A stretch of DNA of 64,000 bases from assembly GCA_947044405.1 (NCBI GenBank), contig CAMRHE010000357.1:1163501-1227500 (forward strand), in the 5' to 3' direction. A program made the translations under genes and the position numbers. Under the pieces are notes generated by a model. That model saw only the letters and a program-made list of their open reading frames with translations. It made no database searches and had not been told where the DNA came from. Source of the stretch: Leptodactylus fallax. Taxonomy: Eukaryota; Chordata; Amphibia; Anura; Leptodactylidae. This document shows, piece after piece, positions 36,627-49,752 of the stretch. Positions within the stretch are counted from its first letter, which is position 1. Each line of letters starts with the position of its first letter.

Positions 36627-37020
36627 AAAGGGTATTTCCAGGATTTTGATTTTGATAACCTATCCTTAGGAAGGATGTCATAAATATCATATTGGAGAGG
36701 TCCATCACCTCAAACAATCAGTGGATATTAGTGGTCCCACCAGTAGAAAAAACTGTGTGTGGAGTTAGGGGTACACTGTGTAGCTGTAGAGACAGCTTAC
36801 TGAAACTCAGTATCCAGAATGCTTGTCTTGACCACTACACAGTGTACAGAACTATATGCCTCTGGCTATGGGGAAGACTTATAAGACTGTCTGAAACAAA
36901 ACCTGTCTGTGGCCCAATCACAGCTGATCATCGGGGGTGCTAGCTTTCAGACCCCCCTTCCCCATACCAATCTGATATTGATGACCTATCCTAAGGTTAG
37001 ATCATCAAATTCAGAATCAT
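36627..37020. mobile_element. TTAA-type MITE with GATGACCTATCC arms
   Basis: AAAGGGTATTTCCAGGATTT begins it. Inverted blocks GATAACCTATCCTTAGGAAG and GATGACCTATCCTAAGG lie near the two ends, with GCTAGCTTTCAGACCCCCC inside. It is non-coding; the 36692-36943 open frame lies inside it. Confidence 0.6.
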
Positions 37021-38731
37021 CAAAGACTCCATTAATGTTTTGGTGAGTCTCCTTCTGTAGGAACAAACTCTTTCTGTACCACATATCTATGGTATTCTAC
37101 ATATTTTATAAACTGGAACTATACATAGAATAATGTAAAATAATGTAACTATACATAAAATCAACAGAAATCGATAACTCAAAAGATACAATAGTGGCAT
37201 ATTTTGGAGTTTGAGACCACAGATATTAATTTTCATGGACCAGAAAACCCGTTATTTTTATTAGTTCCCACCCAAGTTATTCTGGCAACAGACGTGTGTT
37301 ACATTCCAAGTAAAATATATTTCTTAAAACAACCCTACATAGTTCTATTTTCTGAACTTTCCCTCAAATGTCATTATACATACAGAATACACTGATGATG
37401 CCATTCTGTAAAAAGCTTCTAAAGATGTAAAGAACGCTGAATAGATCTGCACACACTGGATTGGTACTGTATATATTTATATTTCTGCAACAACATAGCA
37501 TCAGAAGTCAAATCGTTAAAAGTGATCACTTATTTAGTAAGAGCCCTAAAATACATTATGCATATATTTTGTCTATTACTATAGATACAGTACATTTCCA
37601 AAGCACTATAGAACTTATATACAGCAGACTGACTTTTTGACCACCCAAAGAGAGCTACATTACATGCACAGGGCACCAGATTCCTTACCAATTTGAGCCT
37701 CTGTATCCCCTGTGCCCAGATGGCAGAATATAATAAATCAATGATCAACTATTTACTACAGCTAGAGTTACACACCTAGCTTTCTGTCCCCATACAGGCC
37801 AATGGCAATGCTGTGATGCTTGGCTTGCACTGTCTCAGATGGATGGACGGAAGGATATTTTCCAGAAAAATAAAACTCACTTCCTCCAGTTTGCGAAATC
37901 ACGAAACAGATTATCTATTGACATAAACCAGCCATACTGATATTGTTCTGATAAGATCTGCAAACCCAGACTAATGGACCATAGAGATGTGAGACGAGAT
38001 CCAACTCAATGTAATTGTAACAGATAAGTAAAGTGACTAAATAAAGAATATTCTTGTGGACCAGTGACAACCAAGGATGTAAATTCTCAAACCCCTGAGA
38101 AATAACATGTCAGATTTGATTAAACAGCGATAACAGTATATCAATTGAAAGGAATTTTCTTACCTTTCCCTTATCTCTCTAGTCGTGACCAGCATTCTGC
38201 TGTGTAGCCAACTATTTCGGAGTTTTAAGGCAGATTAAAAAGGAGGCCACTTAAAGCCTGTCCTCATCCGTAGCTTCATTCTACTTGAATTTGCTTAGGG
38301 CAATGACATAGCAAGCTTTTAAGATCTTTGAATTTAAACTTATATAATCTTACGCAGGCTGAAACTCACTGACCTAATTTTGATAACAGTCTTTAAAAAA
38401 TATATTTGCTTTTCATCTGGATGTGATTAAACAATCTCCTGAGAATAGATTATTAAAATGCTTCCAAACTTTTTTTCACTTTGCTTGCATATTTTATAAA
38501 AAATCCAAATATTTAAATAATTTTTTTTAGTATTGATCAGTAGAATATAGAGATATAAACCGCATTACTGTACTGCTATTATTAACACATACAAATAAAC
38601 TAATAGGTCATATTAAATTAGGGATGTGGTTCCCTCTAGTTGGACTTGCATTCCCTTCAATTGCACAGGTCTATTTAATTGGAATAGAGGATGCCCTTCA
38701 GTTTCCCACCTGCCCAAAGCCATTTAAAGAT
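37021..38731. other. Intronic DNA, nothing recognised
   Basis: AT-rich sequence without a repeat family or exon I can name. Confidence 0.5.
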
Positions 38732-38926
38732 AAGGCCCCTCGTAGTGTCCCACAGCAAAAAAGCGCTGCGGGAAAAACCGCGATGCATTACTGTCGCAGT
38801 TTTTCCTGCAGCGCTTTTCACAGAAAGTCTACAGAGGTTTTGGAAATCGCAGCATGTCTGATCCCATACACTTTGCTGTGACTGTAAAACACTGCATTTT
38901 TTTCCGCGGTGTTTCCGGATCCTACT
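38732..38926 (+). mobile_element. Palindromic MITE, 'GGCCCCACGT' family, partial
   Basis: GATAAGGCCCCTCGTAGTG, GAAATCGCAGCATGTCTG and TAAAACACTGCATTTTTTTCC match the long subfamily, with GCGCTGCGGGAAAAACCGCG and CGCAGTTTTTCCTGCAGCGC forming a strong internal hairpin. The right terminus is lost. Confidence 0.68.
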
Positions 38927-40843
38927 TGCCCTGTGTTCACACAGTAGACCTGTTCTGGGTCCAAGAGAGGTATGTTTATTGCCCTGTGTACACATTGTAG
39001 ACCTGTTCTGGGTCCAAGACAGTCATGTTTATTTAGTGTAGGGTCCCACCTAAATGAGGTCGTCTTGTCAGGGCAGGTGAGCTTCCTACTATTTGATCAA
39101 ATAACGAAGAACCTCAAATTTATATGTTTAGTCTATGGACCTTATTAGTTTGCTGCTGCATTTCTTGTATTTATTATATTACCACAGTTAAAAAAAAAAA
39201 ATAAAAAAATCCACACCCGGCAGATGGTTGCAACTTTTGGTAAAAAAAAAAAAAGGGGGAAAAATATATCTCAAATAATTCTGTATAACATGTAATAGGG
39301 TTATAGGGGTTGTCCAACTCATATGTTTATTATTTAAAACTGCTGCTAGTGGAGCCATAAACATAACACAGCAGTACTCGACTCTCCACGGGCCACCATT
39401 TCCAACGGCAACAACTTCATTTCTCTCCAGTAACGTCCATTTTATAAGAGGGAACAGATACAGACAATCACAAGCCTCAACAGTGACCTCTTCACAAACG
39501 GTACGTGACTGCTGTGACGTGCCTTTTGTTTAGATGTGACCACTGCACAAACAGCCTGGGAGACCCTGGGACAGCTGGATACTGGTTTGTTATGTTTATG
39601 GTCCCATTAAAAGCAGTAGTAAATAATAAAAATATATATGTCCCTTTAATGAATTATTACACATGTATTCTTACCTATGTAATGTGTACCTATAGTACAG
39701 AAAAAGGTCCTTCCTTTGGCCACTATAGATGTAAAAAAAATGTATTGCAGCCACGAATTATAGTTTTGTGCTTTTTGACAGAGTTGTCTTGCAGCTGCTT
39801 ACTCCCCACTCACTTGAGTATTCACGTGTATTAGGGATTGGGAGGAACTGCTGCTGGCTGAAAGATCATTCAGACTACAGCTATAGTTTTTCTATTATCA
39901 TATATAAGCCTTAAGGAAGATAAAGGGGAACTACAGGGTGCTGGAAGAAGAGGAAATGCTGCTTATGTAGGTTGTAACTATGCAAGTAGAATCAGATCTG
40001 TTTTAGTATTTTATGTATAATATGTAAGGTGCCCTATTGTAGTATTGCTTCGTAAACACAGTCACAAACAAAATGAGTGCATAAATGTACTACAGTATGC
40101 ACTGCTAAGACCTAAATAATGCACTTGGTAAAATTCTAAAAACACCATGCAAGGCAAAAGCATCAATACACACTATTAACACTCATACATCAAAGTTCTT
40201 GGATGATTTTCACCACTTACTATTGAAAATAAATATATTCTGATTAAAAAAAAGTATCAATTGTCCCATTTACCAAATGATCTGAGCACAATTGTGATTC
40301 ACTACATCATTGTTTATCCAGCTGTTTTAGAAGTGCAATGAATTCATTACCAGTACAGTAATACAGAAGGTGATATATGTGTTACATGAAGTTCCGATCA
40401 GTAAAAACATTTCTACAGATGGTGGCGGCAGCAGATTTGATTCCACAGAATGCAGCCACAATGAATAAGATATAATGCTAAATTCAAGTACTATGCCCAA
40501 GTCCCTGGCAGTAGAGTTTTAAGAAATGAGAGAACAGTGCCCAGCCCTGTAACCATATGATGCTTATTCAATGTACGAGATAAGATGCGTGTTAGCTACT
40601 TCACTTGAATGTAAAAAGAGAAATACTACTACTATCAAATATTTACTATACATCACATATTAAGTCTCACATGCATTCCTGTAAAGAATAGTACAAATAC
40701 CATAAATCCTATAAAAAGTGACATACAATCTGCTCATTAATATACAACATATTTCTTCTTATTTTCCCAAACCTTTTCCTGTGGATTAATAATGGGAAGT
40801 ACAATTCACTGTTAATAAAGTAGGGAAAAACAGCACCACTCAC
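38927..40843. other. Intronic DNA downstream of the third RIMS1 exon
   Basis: Two diverged tandem copies of a GACCTGTTCTGGGTCCAAGA block stand at 38947-39026. A short inverted piece with GTTGTCCAACTC lies near 39305. No exon was found; the expected next RIM exon was looked for and not seen. Confidence 0.45.
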
Positions 40844-41064
40844 CTGTTTGGCTAAGTTGTGATGTGCTTCTACTTCTACGGGACACTATGGCAACAACTT
40901 TGGCACTCAAGCTTGGTCTTCTTTTCTTTCCACATGTCATAACTGTACCCACAGCTGTATCAGACTGGCTTCCATCATTGTGTTCTAGCTTGTAAATTTC
41001 TCCACTTACACTTGTGCTCTTAGTAATGGTTCTCCCTGAATATCCCATCCGTCTGCCTTGCATC
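40844..41064 (-). CDS. RIMS1: RIMS1 exon, inter-C2 linker leading towards C2B (downstream exon)
   Basis: This is the third RIM exon on the minus strand. The acceptor ATTCAG ends at 41065; the exon runs 221 bp to donor CAG|GTGAGTGG. After one base completing the split TGG codon it reads MQGRRMGYSGRTITKSTSVS, then GEIYKLEHNDGSQSDTAVGT, and ends KVVAIVSRRSRSTSQLSQT plus one base of the next codon. The length fits exactly: 1 + 73 codons + 1. The SRRSRSTSQLSQT ending matches RIM1; RIM2 has a different sequence before SQLSQTE. The next expected exon, which leads into C2B, was not seen in 1-40843, so the intron probably continues past the left edge. Confidence 0.94.
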
Positions 41065-41144
41065 CTGAATGGATATGAACAATAAATGGTACAGCTTATA
41101 ATAATATAAAACCATCAAAACTATAGCGAAAGCATGCAGACTTT

Positions 41145-41228
41145 ATGCAGATGATGATCTTGCTAAGACTCAAACCCAGGACCCCAGCACTGCAAGACCA
41201 TGGTGTTAACCACTGCACTGAATACTGT
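41145..41228 (-). repeat. tRNA-derived SINE fragment
   Basis: Read on the minus strand: CAGTGCAGTGGTTAACACCA, CTTGCAGTGCTGGGGTCC and TGGGTTTGAGTC. This has the spacing of the A and B boxes of a frog tRNA-derived SINE, followed by ATCATCTGCATAAAG. It lies about 80 bp upstream (in transcription) of the third RIMS1 exon. Confidence 0.6.
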
Positions 41229-41468
41229 CGTATACAGTAAGTATACCTATAAATTAAATTTTTTTTTTATATCTAATTATGTCTAAATTCCATATCTTTA
41301 TAAGGAGCTGCAGTTCAGTTTTCTGTCATAGAACTCCAAATCCCTTCAATTTTACAATACGATATTCAATGGCATCTCTATGTCAAACATCCATATATAA
41401 CTCAATATATAACTGGCTGCCTTTTTTTTTTTAATGCTTCTAAATGTATTCTAAAGATTCAAGAATTT

Positions 41469-41511
41469 AAGTTAGTGACCATTCAAGAATACTTGAATGG
41501 TCACTAACTTT
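41469..41511. repeat. Perfect 19-bp inverted repeat with a short loop
   Basis: AAGTTAGTGACCATTCAAG is followed by AATA and the exact inverse CTTGAATGGTCACTAACTT. It sits at the left edge of the dispersed repeat starting at 41497. Confidence 0.92.
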
Positions 41512-41862
41512 TCAGACAATTTCTCATTCTCATTTCATAGAGCATGTGATTCTGGACCAAAATATAATGCACTTTAATTAAAAATGTGGCTGCTTTCTGC
41601 CTGAAAAACCTCCCTCAAGTTCCTGCTAGTAGGTGTCTCCCTTCTAGCTAATTTACTGTTCACTCTCTTGTTGCTAAGGAAGTCCATCCCTAGATACACT
41701 CCATTCCGGCTTTCTTATCTCAGTGATAGTACAGGGCAGTCTTTTTCTCTCTTTGCACAGTGAATGGAGGAAAGAGGAGTTGATTCTGCTCACAACTTGT
41801 ACTGTATAGACATATCTGCAAACTGCTGGTATGTGAGGATCCTGCAAATCTCACAGCTAACA

Positions 41863-42050
41863 CCTGGTTCACACTAGCATTCGGGTTTCGAAAGATGGAA
41901 ACCCTATTCGCTTAAAAAGTGGTTACACTTGGTAGCCTGTGGACCCAGTAGACTATATTTTAAACTAAAATCAGGTGAGAGAAAAGTCCTCATTGCAGAA
42001 TCTGGGAGGGATTGCCTGAACGCTGCCCAAATGCTAGTGTAAACCTAGCA
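41863..42050. mobile_element. TTCACAC-ended MITE inside the dispersed repeat
   Basis: The ends GGTTCACACTAGCATTCGGG and CCCAAATGCTAGTGTAAACC are inverted with 18 of 20 matches. Length about 188 bp, no coding sequence. Confidence 0.75.
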
Positions 42051-42277
42051 TTACAATATAAAAAAAGTCTTTTCTGTACTTGTAACTGCTTCTGGCCGCT
42101 TGTGTGGTTACAGATACAGTATTATTCACAGAGAGTAAACAGCTGTACTGACTGTGTTCATAGATTGTTTTTTTTTTCTTGTATTTTATCTGCATAGTTG
42201 CATGGATTTGCTCTGTATTTGCAGTCCAGTGTCACTTGGGCTTCCTGGATATTATGGTTACTTGGGCTTTTCTAAGG

Positions 42278-42870
42278 CAGGGTTCACACTACCGTTGATG
42301 TCCGTTCTGATAGTGTCCGTTAAAAAAAGAAAAAAGAAAAAAAAAAAAACCAGACACCTATCATAACAGACATTAACGGACACTAACTGATGTTAATGTG
42401 TCCGTTTTTTTAACTGATCCAATTAATGGATTAGTTAAAAAAAACGGACACATTAGCATCAGTTAGTGTCTGTTAGTGTCTGTTTTTTAACACTGTCCGT
42501 TTTTTTTTTTCTGCTTTCTGAGCATGCGCAGTAAAAAAACGGACATAAAATAACGGACAGTAACTGATGGCTATCAGTTACTGTCCGTTATAAGTCCGTT
42601 ACCCATAGACTTCAATGTTAAAAAAATAACGAACAAGAATCTGTCCGACAAGAATCTGTTTTTTTCAAATGGACAAAAAGTCCTGCATGTACGGACTTCT
42701 GACGGATTTGGTTTAAACGGACACAAACGGACACAATATAAAAACCCATTGAAATGAATGGAAATTTTAACGGATTTCTGACGGTTCAGCTAGTGTCCGA
42801 TGCTAAAATCTTGTAACGGACAATAGCAACGGACACTACTGACGGTCACCAACGGTAGTGTGAACGCCCC
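42278..42870. mobile_element. Palindromic TTCACAC-ended MITE with (TCCGTT) motifs
   Basis: The ends GGGTTCACACTACCGTTG and CAACGGTAGTGTGAACGCCC are inverted. CTAAGG flanks both sides (42272-42277, 42871-42876). The interior repeats TGTCCGTT and AACGGACA many times. A near-perfect palindrome spans 42380-42469 (arms about 42 bp). Paralogous copy 2 of the host repeat lacks the insert, confirming it as an insertion. Confidence 0.85.
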
Positions 42871-43105
42871 CTAAGGTATTTATTTGCTATTTAATAGTTA
42901 TCCCTGTAAGAATGGCAGAATATTATCAGCAGGCAGACTGCTCCTCATTGTATACGCCCTAGACAGAAATGGAACATACGTTTCAGCCATAATATGATTA
43001 TTAGCAGCACAACTGATAGAACATCATGTATGAAGGCTTAAACAGTCATAGAACAGACTGCCCAGCAAGACCCTGCAAATATTTCAACTTTGCATGAAAA
43101 CTAAG

Positions 43106-44318
43106 GTACCATTTAATGGCTTCTTCTATTAGCCAGAGAAGACAGATGCTGCATATAGCTTGTCCATGTGACAAGTAATACAAAAAGAAGTTCCAAAAGA
43201 ATTTGTAATATGCCTATTAAGGGTGGTGATTGTCACTTTAGGATATTGGTAATGTCTGTAACCTTTATTCCTTCCTGTTTTTTTTTTTTCAGAACTGATA
43301 TAGCCAGGAGCGATGTAGCTGAATGATGTCTAGTACCCCCAATTATGTGATCTGGTATTCTTATCTGTAAAATACTGCCGTTTTCTGTAGTTTTAGTAAA
43401 ACAGTACATAAGGTAATAAATAATCATTAACAATAATACTATGTTTTGTCATTTTATTCTCTGTTCTTCATGACATCTCAGATTAATTTACCACAGGGTT
43501 TTCTCCACTACAGACACCTCTAGAATAATGATTTGATTTCTCATGTGTATCTGATTTTACATTCACTATGAGCATACTACTATGCCTGGGGGGGATCAGC
43601 TCTTCACAAGGAATCGGTAAACAGGTACCCAAGTTGCTTAAATCAGTCTCCCACCATGCAAACATTGTGAGAATATAAAATCAATATGTCATAAACCCCA
43701 CGCTGGGGTAAGATTTCTTTAAATTACAAGACATCTCTGTTCTGTATTTCTTAATTATAAGGTTTAAATAACTTTATCTTCACAAATCTAATGTTAGCAG
43801 TCATTAAACTGGAAACGGAGGACAGAGGAGAGGCGAGCACATTTTCATTATTTTACTGTTCCCCAATATACACACATATAAACGTAAAAAAAATTACTTG
43901 GACAACGCCAATTAATAAGATGATCATAACTTATAGATAGTTCTTAGGGAATTTATTAGTACTTCAGTTCTCTGATGTAAAAGCAGTGTGAGTGGAGTAT
44001 GGCAGAGATAAATGTGGGCCAGGGCGAGGACCCCTCAGCCTGACAGATTTACTATGACGCGTACCAGAAAACAGTCGGGAGTTATACCTGAAATCTATGC
44101 CAACCCACGCAAGATGCACCACAATTAGTAAGTCTCATAATAATTCACACGCATCTTGCGCAGGCAGGGAATGAATTAAGACTGGTGAATAAAGCTCACC
44201 CTTTCTGTACCAATTCCTCAATTTTACAAGTTCTACTTGTATTCATTGAATGGACACGTTGAATGAACTGTGCATCTGTGTGGATAGTACATTTTATGGA
44301 CAGCTTTTCAGACACTTT
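43106..44318. other. Intronic DNA, nothing recognised
   Basis: No exon, RNA gene or repeat family was identified between the dispersed repeat and the element at 44319. Confidence 0.5.
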
Positions 44319-44503
44319 TAGGGGTTGTCCAGTTTCAATCACATGACCATGGACTGATCTTTATCCACTAGAAGTAAGCAGAATAAATGAAAGCAAGCAG
44401 AGATTGAGAAAACAGTGAGGAATTGATATAGAAAGTAAAATTTTCATTATACTAACAATAATGTTTGTCTCTCAATAGTTGTCTGAAACTGGACAACCTC
44501 TTT
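44319..44503. mobile_element. Small inverted-repeat MITE near a RIMS1 donor
   Basis: GGTTGTCCAGTTTCA at 44323-44337 and TGAAACTGGACAACC at 44484-44498 are exact inverses over 15 bp. It lies about 115 bp downstream (in transcription) of the middle exon's donor. Confidence 0.75.
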
Positions 44504-44618
44504 AATACAAACAATTAATGTTCCATTTACTGGAAGAAAGCAGAGATCATAAAAAGTGAGGAACTGAAACTCTAAGTACATTTGTATATTTTCATGTAAA
44601 GCCTTCATTTTCACTTAC

Positions 44619-44785
44619 CAGAGCCTTCTGCTTGGACGCTCAGATTGCTCGGACATAAAGCTTGTGCTGCTGAGACGTGAGGCACTACTGGTACGGGAAA
44701 TGGCTGACACATCGCTGACATCACTATCCGATGATTTGGCTGAGACGTTGTCACAACTTCGATATTGATCTTTATGCATGTTGTA
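44619..44785 (-). CDS. RIMS1: RIMS1 exon, serine-rich inter-C2 linker (middle exon)
   Basis: This is the second RIM exon on the minus strand. The acceptor TTGTAG ends at 44786 and the exon runs 167 bp to a strong donor, CTG|GTAAGTG. It reads YNMHKDQYRSCDNVSAKSSD, then SDVSDVSAISRTSSASRLSS, then TSFMSEQSERPSRRLW. It starts in phase 0, so it joins the preceding exon as REQFTK-YNMHKDQYRSC, as in the RIM linker. It ends two bases into a codon that the first base of the next exon (41064) completes as TGG. The SERP segment is where RIM isoforms diverge; mammalian RIM1 as I remember it has a short extra segment before MQGRR. A phase-2/phase-2 microexon could therefore lie in the 3.55-kb intron downstream, but I could not find one. 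The longest open frame here on this strand is in another frame and is a shadow. Confidence 0.93.
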
Positions 44786-44803
44786 CTACAAGGAGAAATA
44801 AAT

Positions 44804-45604
44804 ACTCTAAAACATGTAGAAAGTTGCCACAGTAAAAAAACAAAAAAAACAAAAACATACAGTGGCATTAAGAAGCATTACTGCATATCCAACACATTGC
44901 CTGTACAAGAGTGTAATGCTACTGGCTGAATGCAAAGTGCACTGCTGTAAAGGCTCTGTGCAAGCGTGTATCAGCCTCAACACTAAGGGCCTGAGACAAT
45001 CATAAAAAACTTTTACACAGCAAATATTGCAATTGGGAGGCAAGTCTTTACCATAAGTAGACACCATTGGTGTATCTACAAAAGCAGGAGTGGACATAAC
45101 ATGTGACTGATACTGCAGTTCCATCATCTTCCCTTGAGTAGCACTGATCTACAGTGTACTGCATAAAATGGGACTGAGCTAGTAAAGCAAATATCTGTAA
45201 ACGTTGAAAGGGATATGGTACTTCAGTAAGACGATTACCGCTGGTTCAGAGAGTTCAACCTCACTATTTGATATTAAAGGACAGACCATCAATAGTATAG
45301 TAATTCCAGAAAACCTATCTGAAAGGCACATGGCATGGCTGTAATTTTTTAGTCTCAAATGGTGTGATGTATTTCTGAATATTTGATGAGACAACTTTGT
45401 TTTGTAAGGGTGGCCCAAATGCCTGTTAGATGTATGTATTGTTTGTGCAGCTTTAAGAAAGTTTACAGTGCATGTGTACAGTGTGAGGGAGTTGGTAGCT
45501 GTCAGCTGAATGTAGCAATTCCCATGTGTATGGGAAATTATGAGAAATTGCAAGAAACACAAACACTATTGATAAAGATACATACACTGTAGTTTTGTGG
45601 GGAC
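44804..45604. other. Intronic DNA, nothing recognised
   Basis: The overlapping open frames on the minus strand (44611-45127, 45179-45562) do not resemble any family. The first overlaps a RIM exon in the wrong frame. Confidence 0.5.
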
Positions 45605-46302
45605 TTGTATTTAAATGGTCACTAATATTAGTCTCTTTTAATAGGGCATGTGGTTCTGGACCAAAATGTACTTCAATCTATTTAATAATGTTGCTGTTTT
45701 CTGCCTGGAAAAAAACTCTAAATTCCCTGCCACTACCTCCTTACTAATTTTCTGTTTACTCCCTGTTAAAACAGAAAATCCTTCTTTAGAAACTAACAGA
45801 ATTAAGATGGGAAAACAAGATGCGGAGGGGAGGGGTAAGTCTCTCTTGACAGCCTCTGCATATTTCCAAACAGCTTTTCCTGCATGTACAATGCACAGAG
45901 AGGAGTCAGCAGTTTCACATAGCTCACAGTGAGTATATGGAGAGTCTATGCATTTCTGGGTAGTTTCATGTATTATTCATGAAGAGATGTTAGTCATAGA
46001 CAGCAGCTTTCCTGATTGTGCTCAAATTTCTCTCTTTGTCAGGAATCTTTTTAGCTGCATCATAACCTGAATTTGCAGTCCATTGTACCTGAGATCCTAT
46101 ATTATGTTCACTTGGGCTTTTCTCAGCTGAGCTATTTGTTTGCTATTTTACAGTAAAGGAACCCGTAGTAGTAATAATGCATAAGGGAGGGGGCAGACTA
46201 CTCTGTATTGTACAAGCCCTCTGCCTAAGAGAGAAATGCAAAATGTGCTGCAGCTATGATCAGGCTATTAGCTGCAGAAAAAACAGATACACCACTTATA
46301 TA

Positions 46303-47910
<1,608 letters not shown>

Positions 47911-48192
47911 TAGCTAGAGAACAGATTGCCCAGCAAAACCCTGTAGACATTTAAACTTTTGATGAAAACTTAGGTCACTGTCATTTAAATGTCTTCTCAT
48001 TCTGAGCTTAGTTTTCAAGTGGGAGTCCTACTCAGTGGCTGACATTCACATAATAGAACCGCCAACCAGACTCCTAAGCCCAGAATGATTATAATTAGAA
48101 AAATTATAGAAGTAGTTTCTTTATATTCAAAATGCCCCTTTTAATGACTACTGCAGTCTCAGAATTATTCAACCCCTTCATGACAATTGTCT

Positions 48193-48378
48193 TTAGTACT
48201 TAGTAGAGCACCCTTTTGCTGTTATGACCTGCTGCAAATGAACTGCATAGCCAAAAAACAGCTTCTGGCAGTGTTCCTGAGGAATCTTAGTCCATTTTTC
48301 ATTGACAATAGCCTCCATTTCACTAATATTTTTGGACTTACATATTGCAACCACCTTCTTCAAATTTCACCAAAGATT
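48193..48378 (-). pseudogene. Tc1 transposase C-terminal remnant (family 3)
   Basis: One open frame on the minus strand reads CKSKNISEMEAIVNEKWTKI, then PQEHCQKLFFGYAVHLQQVI and TAKGCSTKY with a TAA at 48193-48195. This is the usual end of Tc1 transposases (compare GCATKY at 46523 and GYITKY at 30826). The catalytic residues and terminal repeats are absent. The flank AGAATTATTCAACCCC suggests the terminal region of a distinct Tc1 family. Confidence 0.72.
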
Positions 48379-48994
48379 AGTCATCACTGCTCTCATACAA
48401 TATAATGACTCCCATTAGTGTCACCATACAATATAAGGTCTCCCATAAGTGTCCTCCGTACAGTGGCCCCCATCAGTGTCTTGCTATATAGTGACCCCTG
48501 TCACTGCCCTCACACAGTCGTCAGTATTACCCTGCTCTTTCCTTGCTATGGCACACTGCTATAAGGCGTCAAGTCCACCTGGTGCAGGAAGGAGAGGGAG
48601 GGGTCAGGGAGTACTGAAATAACACCTACTTCCCCGCAGCTTGAAGGTGGCATGTGGCCTACAAGTCAAAAAGTATTAAGGCTGCAAGCCAATGGTTTCC
48701 TCCTCTACTAGTATCAGAACTGGGTTGGGCCTCCCCTTCTCCCTAACTATGTGATCTGGCTGTATCTGGCCTGCCAACAAATCTTGCTGCAGATCTTTTG
48801 CAGACACTCAATGGTTTTTGACCATCCAGCATCTCCGGAATCTGGTGGCAGACTTCTTTCCCTTTTCTGCCACATCTAAGTAGTGTAGGCGGTGGTTCTT
48901 TAACTTTGAACTTCTGAACTATGCTACAGCCCTTGCTATCTTTTTGTGTCCTTTTCCATGTTTGTGCAAGGCAATGATCACTTCTCTTAAAGGG
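48379..48994. other. Intronic DNA, nothing recognised
   Basis: The 48400-48530 segment (CAATATAAGGTCTCCCAT, CAGTGGCCCCCATCAGTG) resembles the low-complexity cores of the hAT-like elements. No exon. Confidence 0.45.
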
Positions 48995-49752
48995 AATCTG
49001 TGTTTTCATGAAAGGTTGAAATATGTGCTTGATCTTGCTTGGCAATTTGTTCTCTATTCTCCTTCATAAATGGTGTAGTTTTTACTGCTGTTATTAGCCC
49101 TGTTATGGCTGAAGCACATTTTACATTTCCTCTCAGGCTTTGGGTGTGAACAATAAGGAGAAATCTACTCCTCCCCTAGCCTTTACTACTTCTATTGGTT
49201 TATTTACATATAATTCAGTCAGGAGTAACTGTAACAATGTAAACACAGCTTAGAAAAGATCAAGAGAACATAATATAGGAGATCCAGGAACACTTCACTG
49301 CAAATACAGATCTCTGACACAGAAAAAGAGGAAATATGAGCACAATAAGGAAAGTTGCTTGCTGTCTATGACTAATATCCCATCAACAATAACACAAACA
49401 GCTAGTCACAAGTATATAGATGTAGTAAACTCCCCTTACATTGAAGAAGTTCCAGAATACTTCAGGTGCCTGCAGTGTACAGGCAAGGAAAGCAGTAACA
49501 GACATCTACAGGCTCTGAGGAAATCCTCCCCTCCGCATTCACTGTGTGAAGAGAGAACAGATTCTTCCTCTCCACTCAGTGTGCTCTCATTTTAAGTCTG
49601 GACAGACATTTACTAGTAATAGGGAGTGAACAGCAAATTAGCAAGTTAGCTAAAACGGAGAGGTTTCAAGAGGTTTTTCAAACAAAAATAGCAACATTTT
49701 AAAATAAAGTGCATTACATTACAATTGTCTGAAAAGTTAGTTACCATTTAAC
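48995..49752 (-). repeat. 0.75-kb dispersed repeat, copy 3, uninterrupted
   Basis: On the minus strand it begins GGTAACTAACTTTTCAGACA and runs to ATTTCAACCTTTCATGAAAA, matching copies 1 and 2 along its length. It carries no insertions and so shows the ancestral length. Confidence 0.75.

Larger units (their letters stand above)
41497..43105 (+). repeat. 0.75-kb dispersed repeat, copy 1 (with MITE insertions)
   Basis: It begins GGTCACTAACTTTTCAGACA and ends ATTTCAACTTTGCATGAAAA. Shared blocks with copies 2 and 3 include GTGATTCTGGACCAAAATAT and CAGACTGCCCAGCAAGACCC. MITEs at 41863-42050 and 42278-42870 enlarge it. The class is unknown; it is non-coding. Confidence 0.75.
41065..44618 (-). other. 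RIMS1 intron (3,554 bp) between the middle and downstream exons
   Basis: The donor is GTAAGTG at 44618 and the acceptor ATTCAG at 41065. The intron holds a tRNA-SINE fragment close to the acceptor, one copy of the dispersed repeat with an inserted palindromic MITE, and a small inverted-repeat element at 44319-44503. Confidence 0.85.

Noticed and set aside
40844..41064. Assignment of the RIM exons to RIMS2
   Set aside because: SRRSRSTSQLSQT and MQGRRMG fit RIMS1; RIMS2 differs at these positions as I recall it. An alignment would settle it.
41145..41228. Functional tRNA gene
   Set aside because: Box-like sequences are present but no cloverleaf can be completed; it continues into SINE-type sequence.
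44611..44868. Minus-strand 85-codon open frame over the middle RIMS1 exon
   Set aside because: Wrong frame; the true exon reads YNMHKDQYRSC in another register bounded by splice sites.
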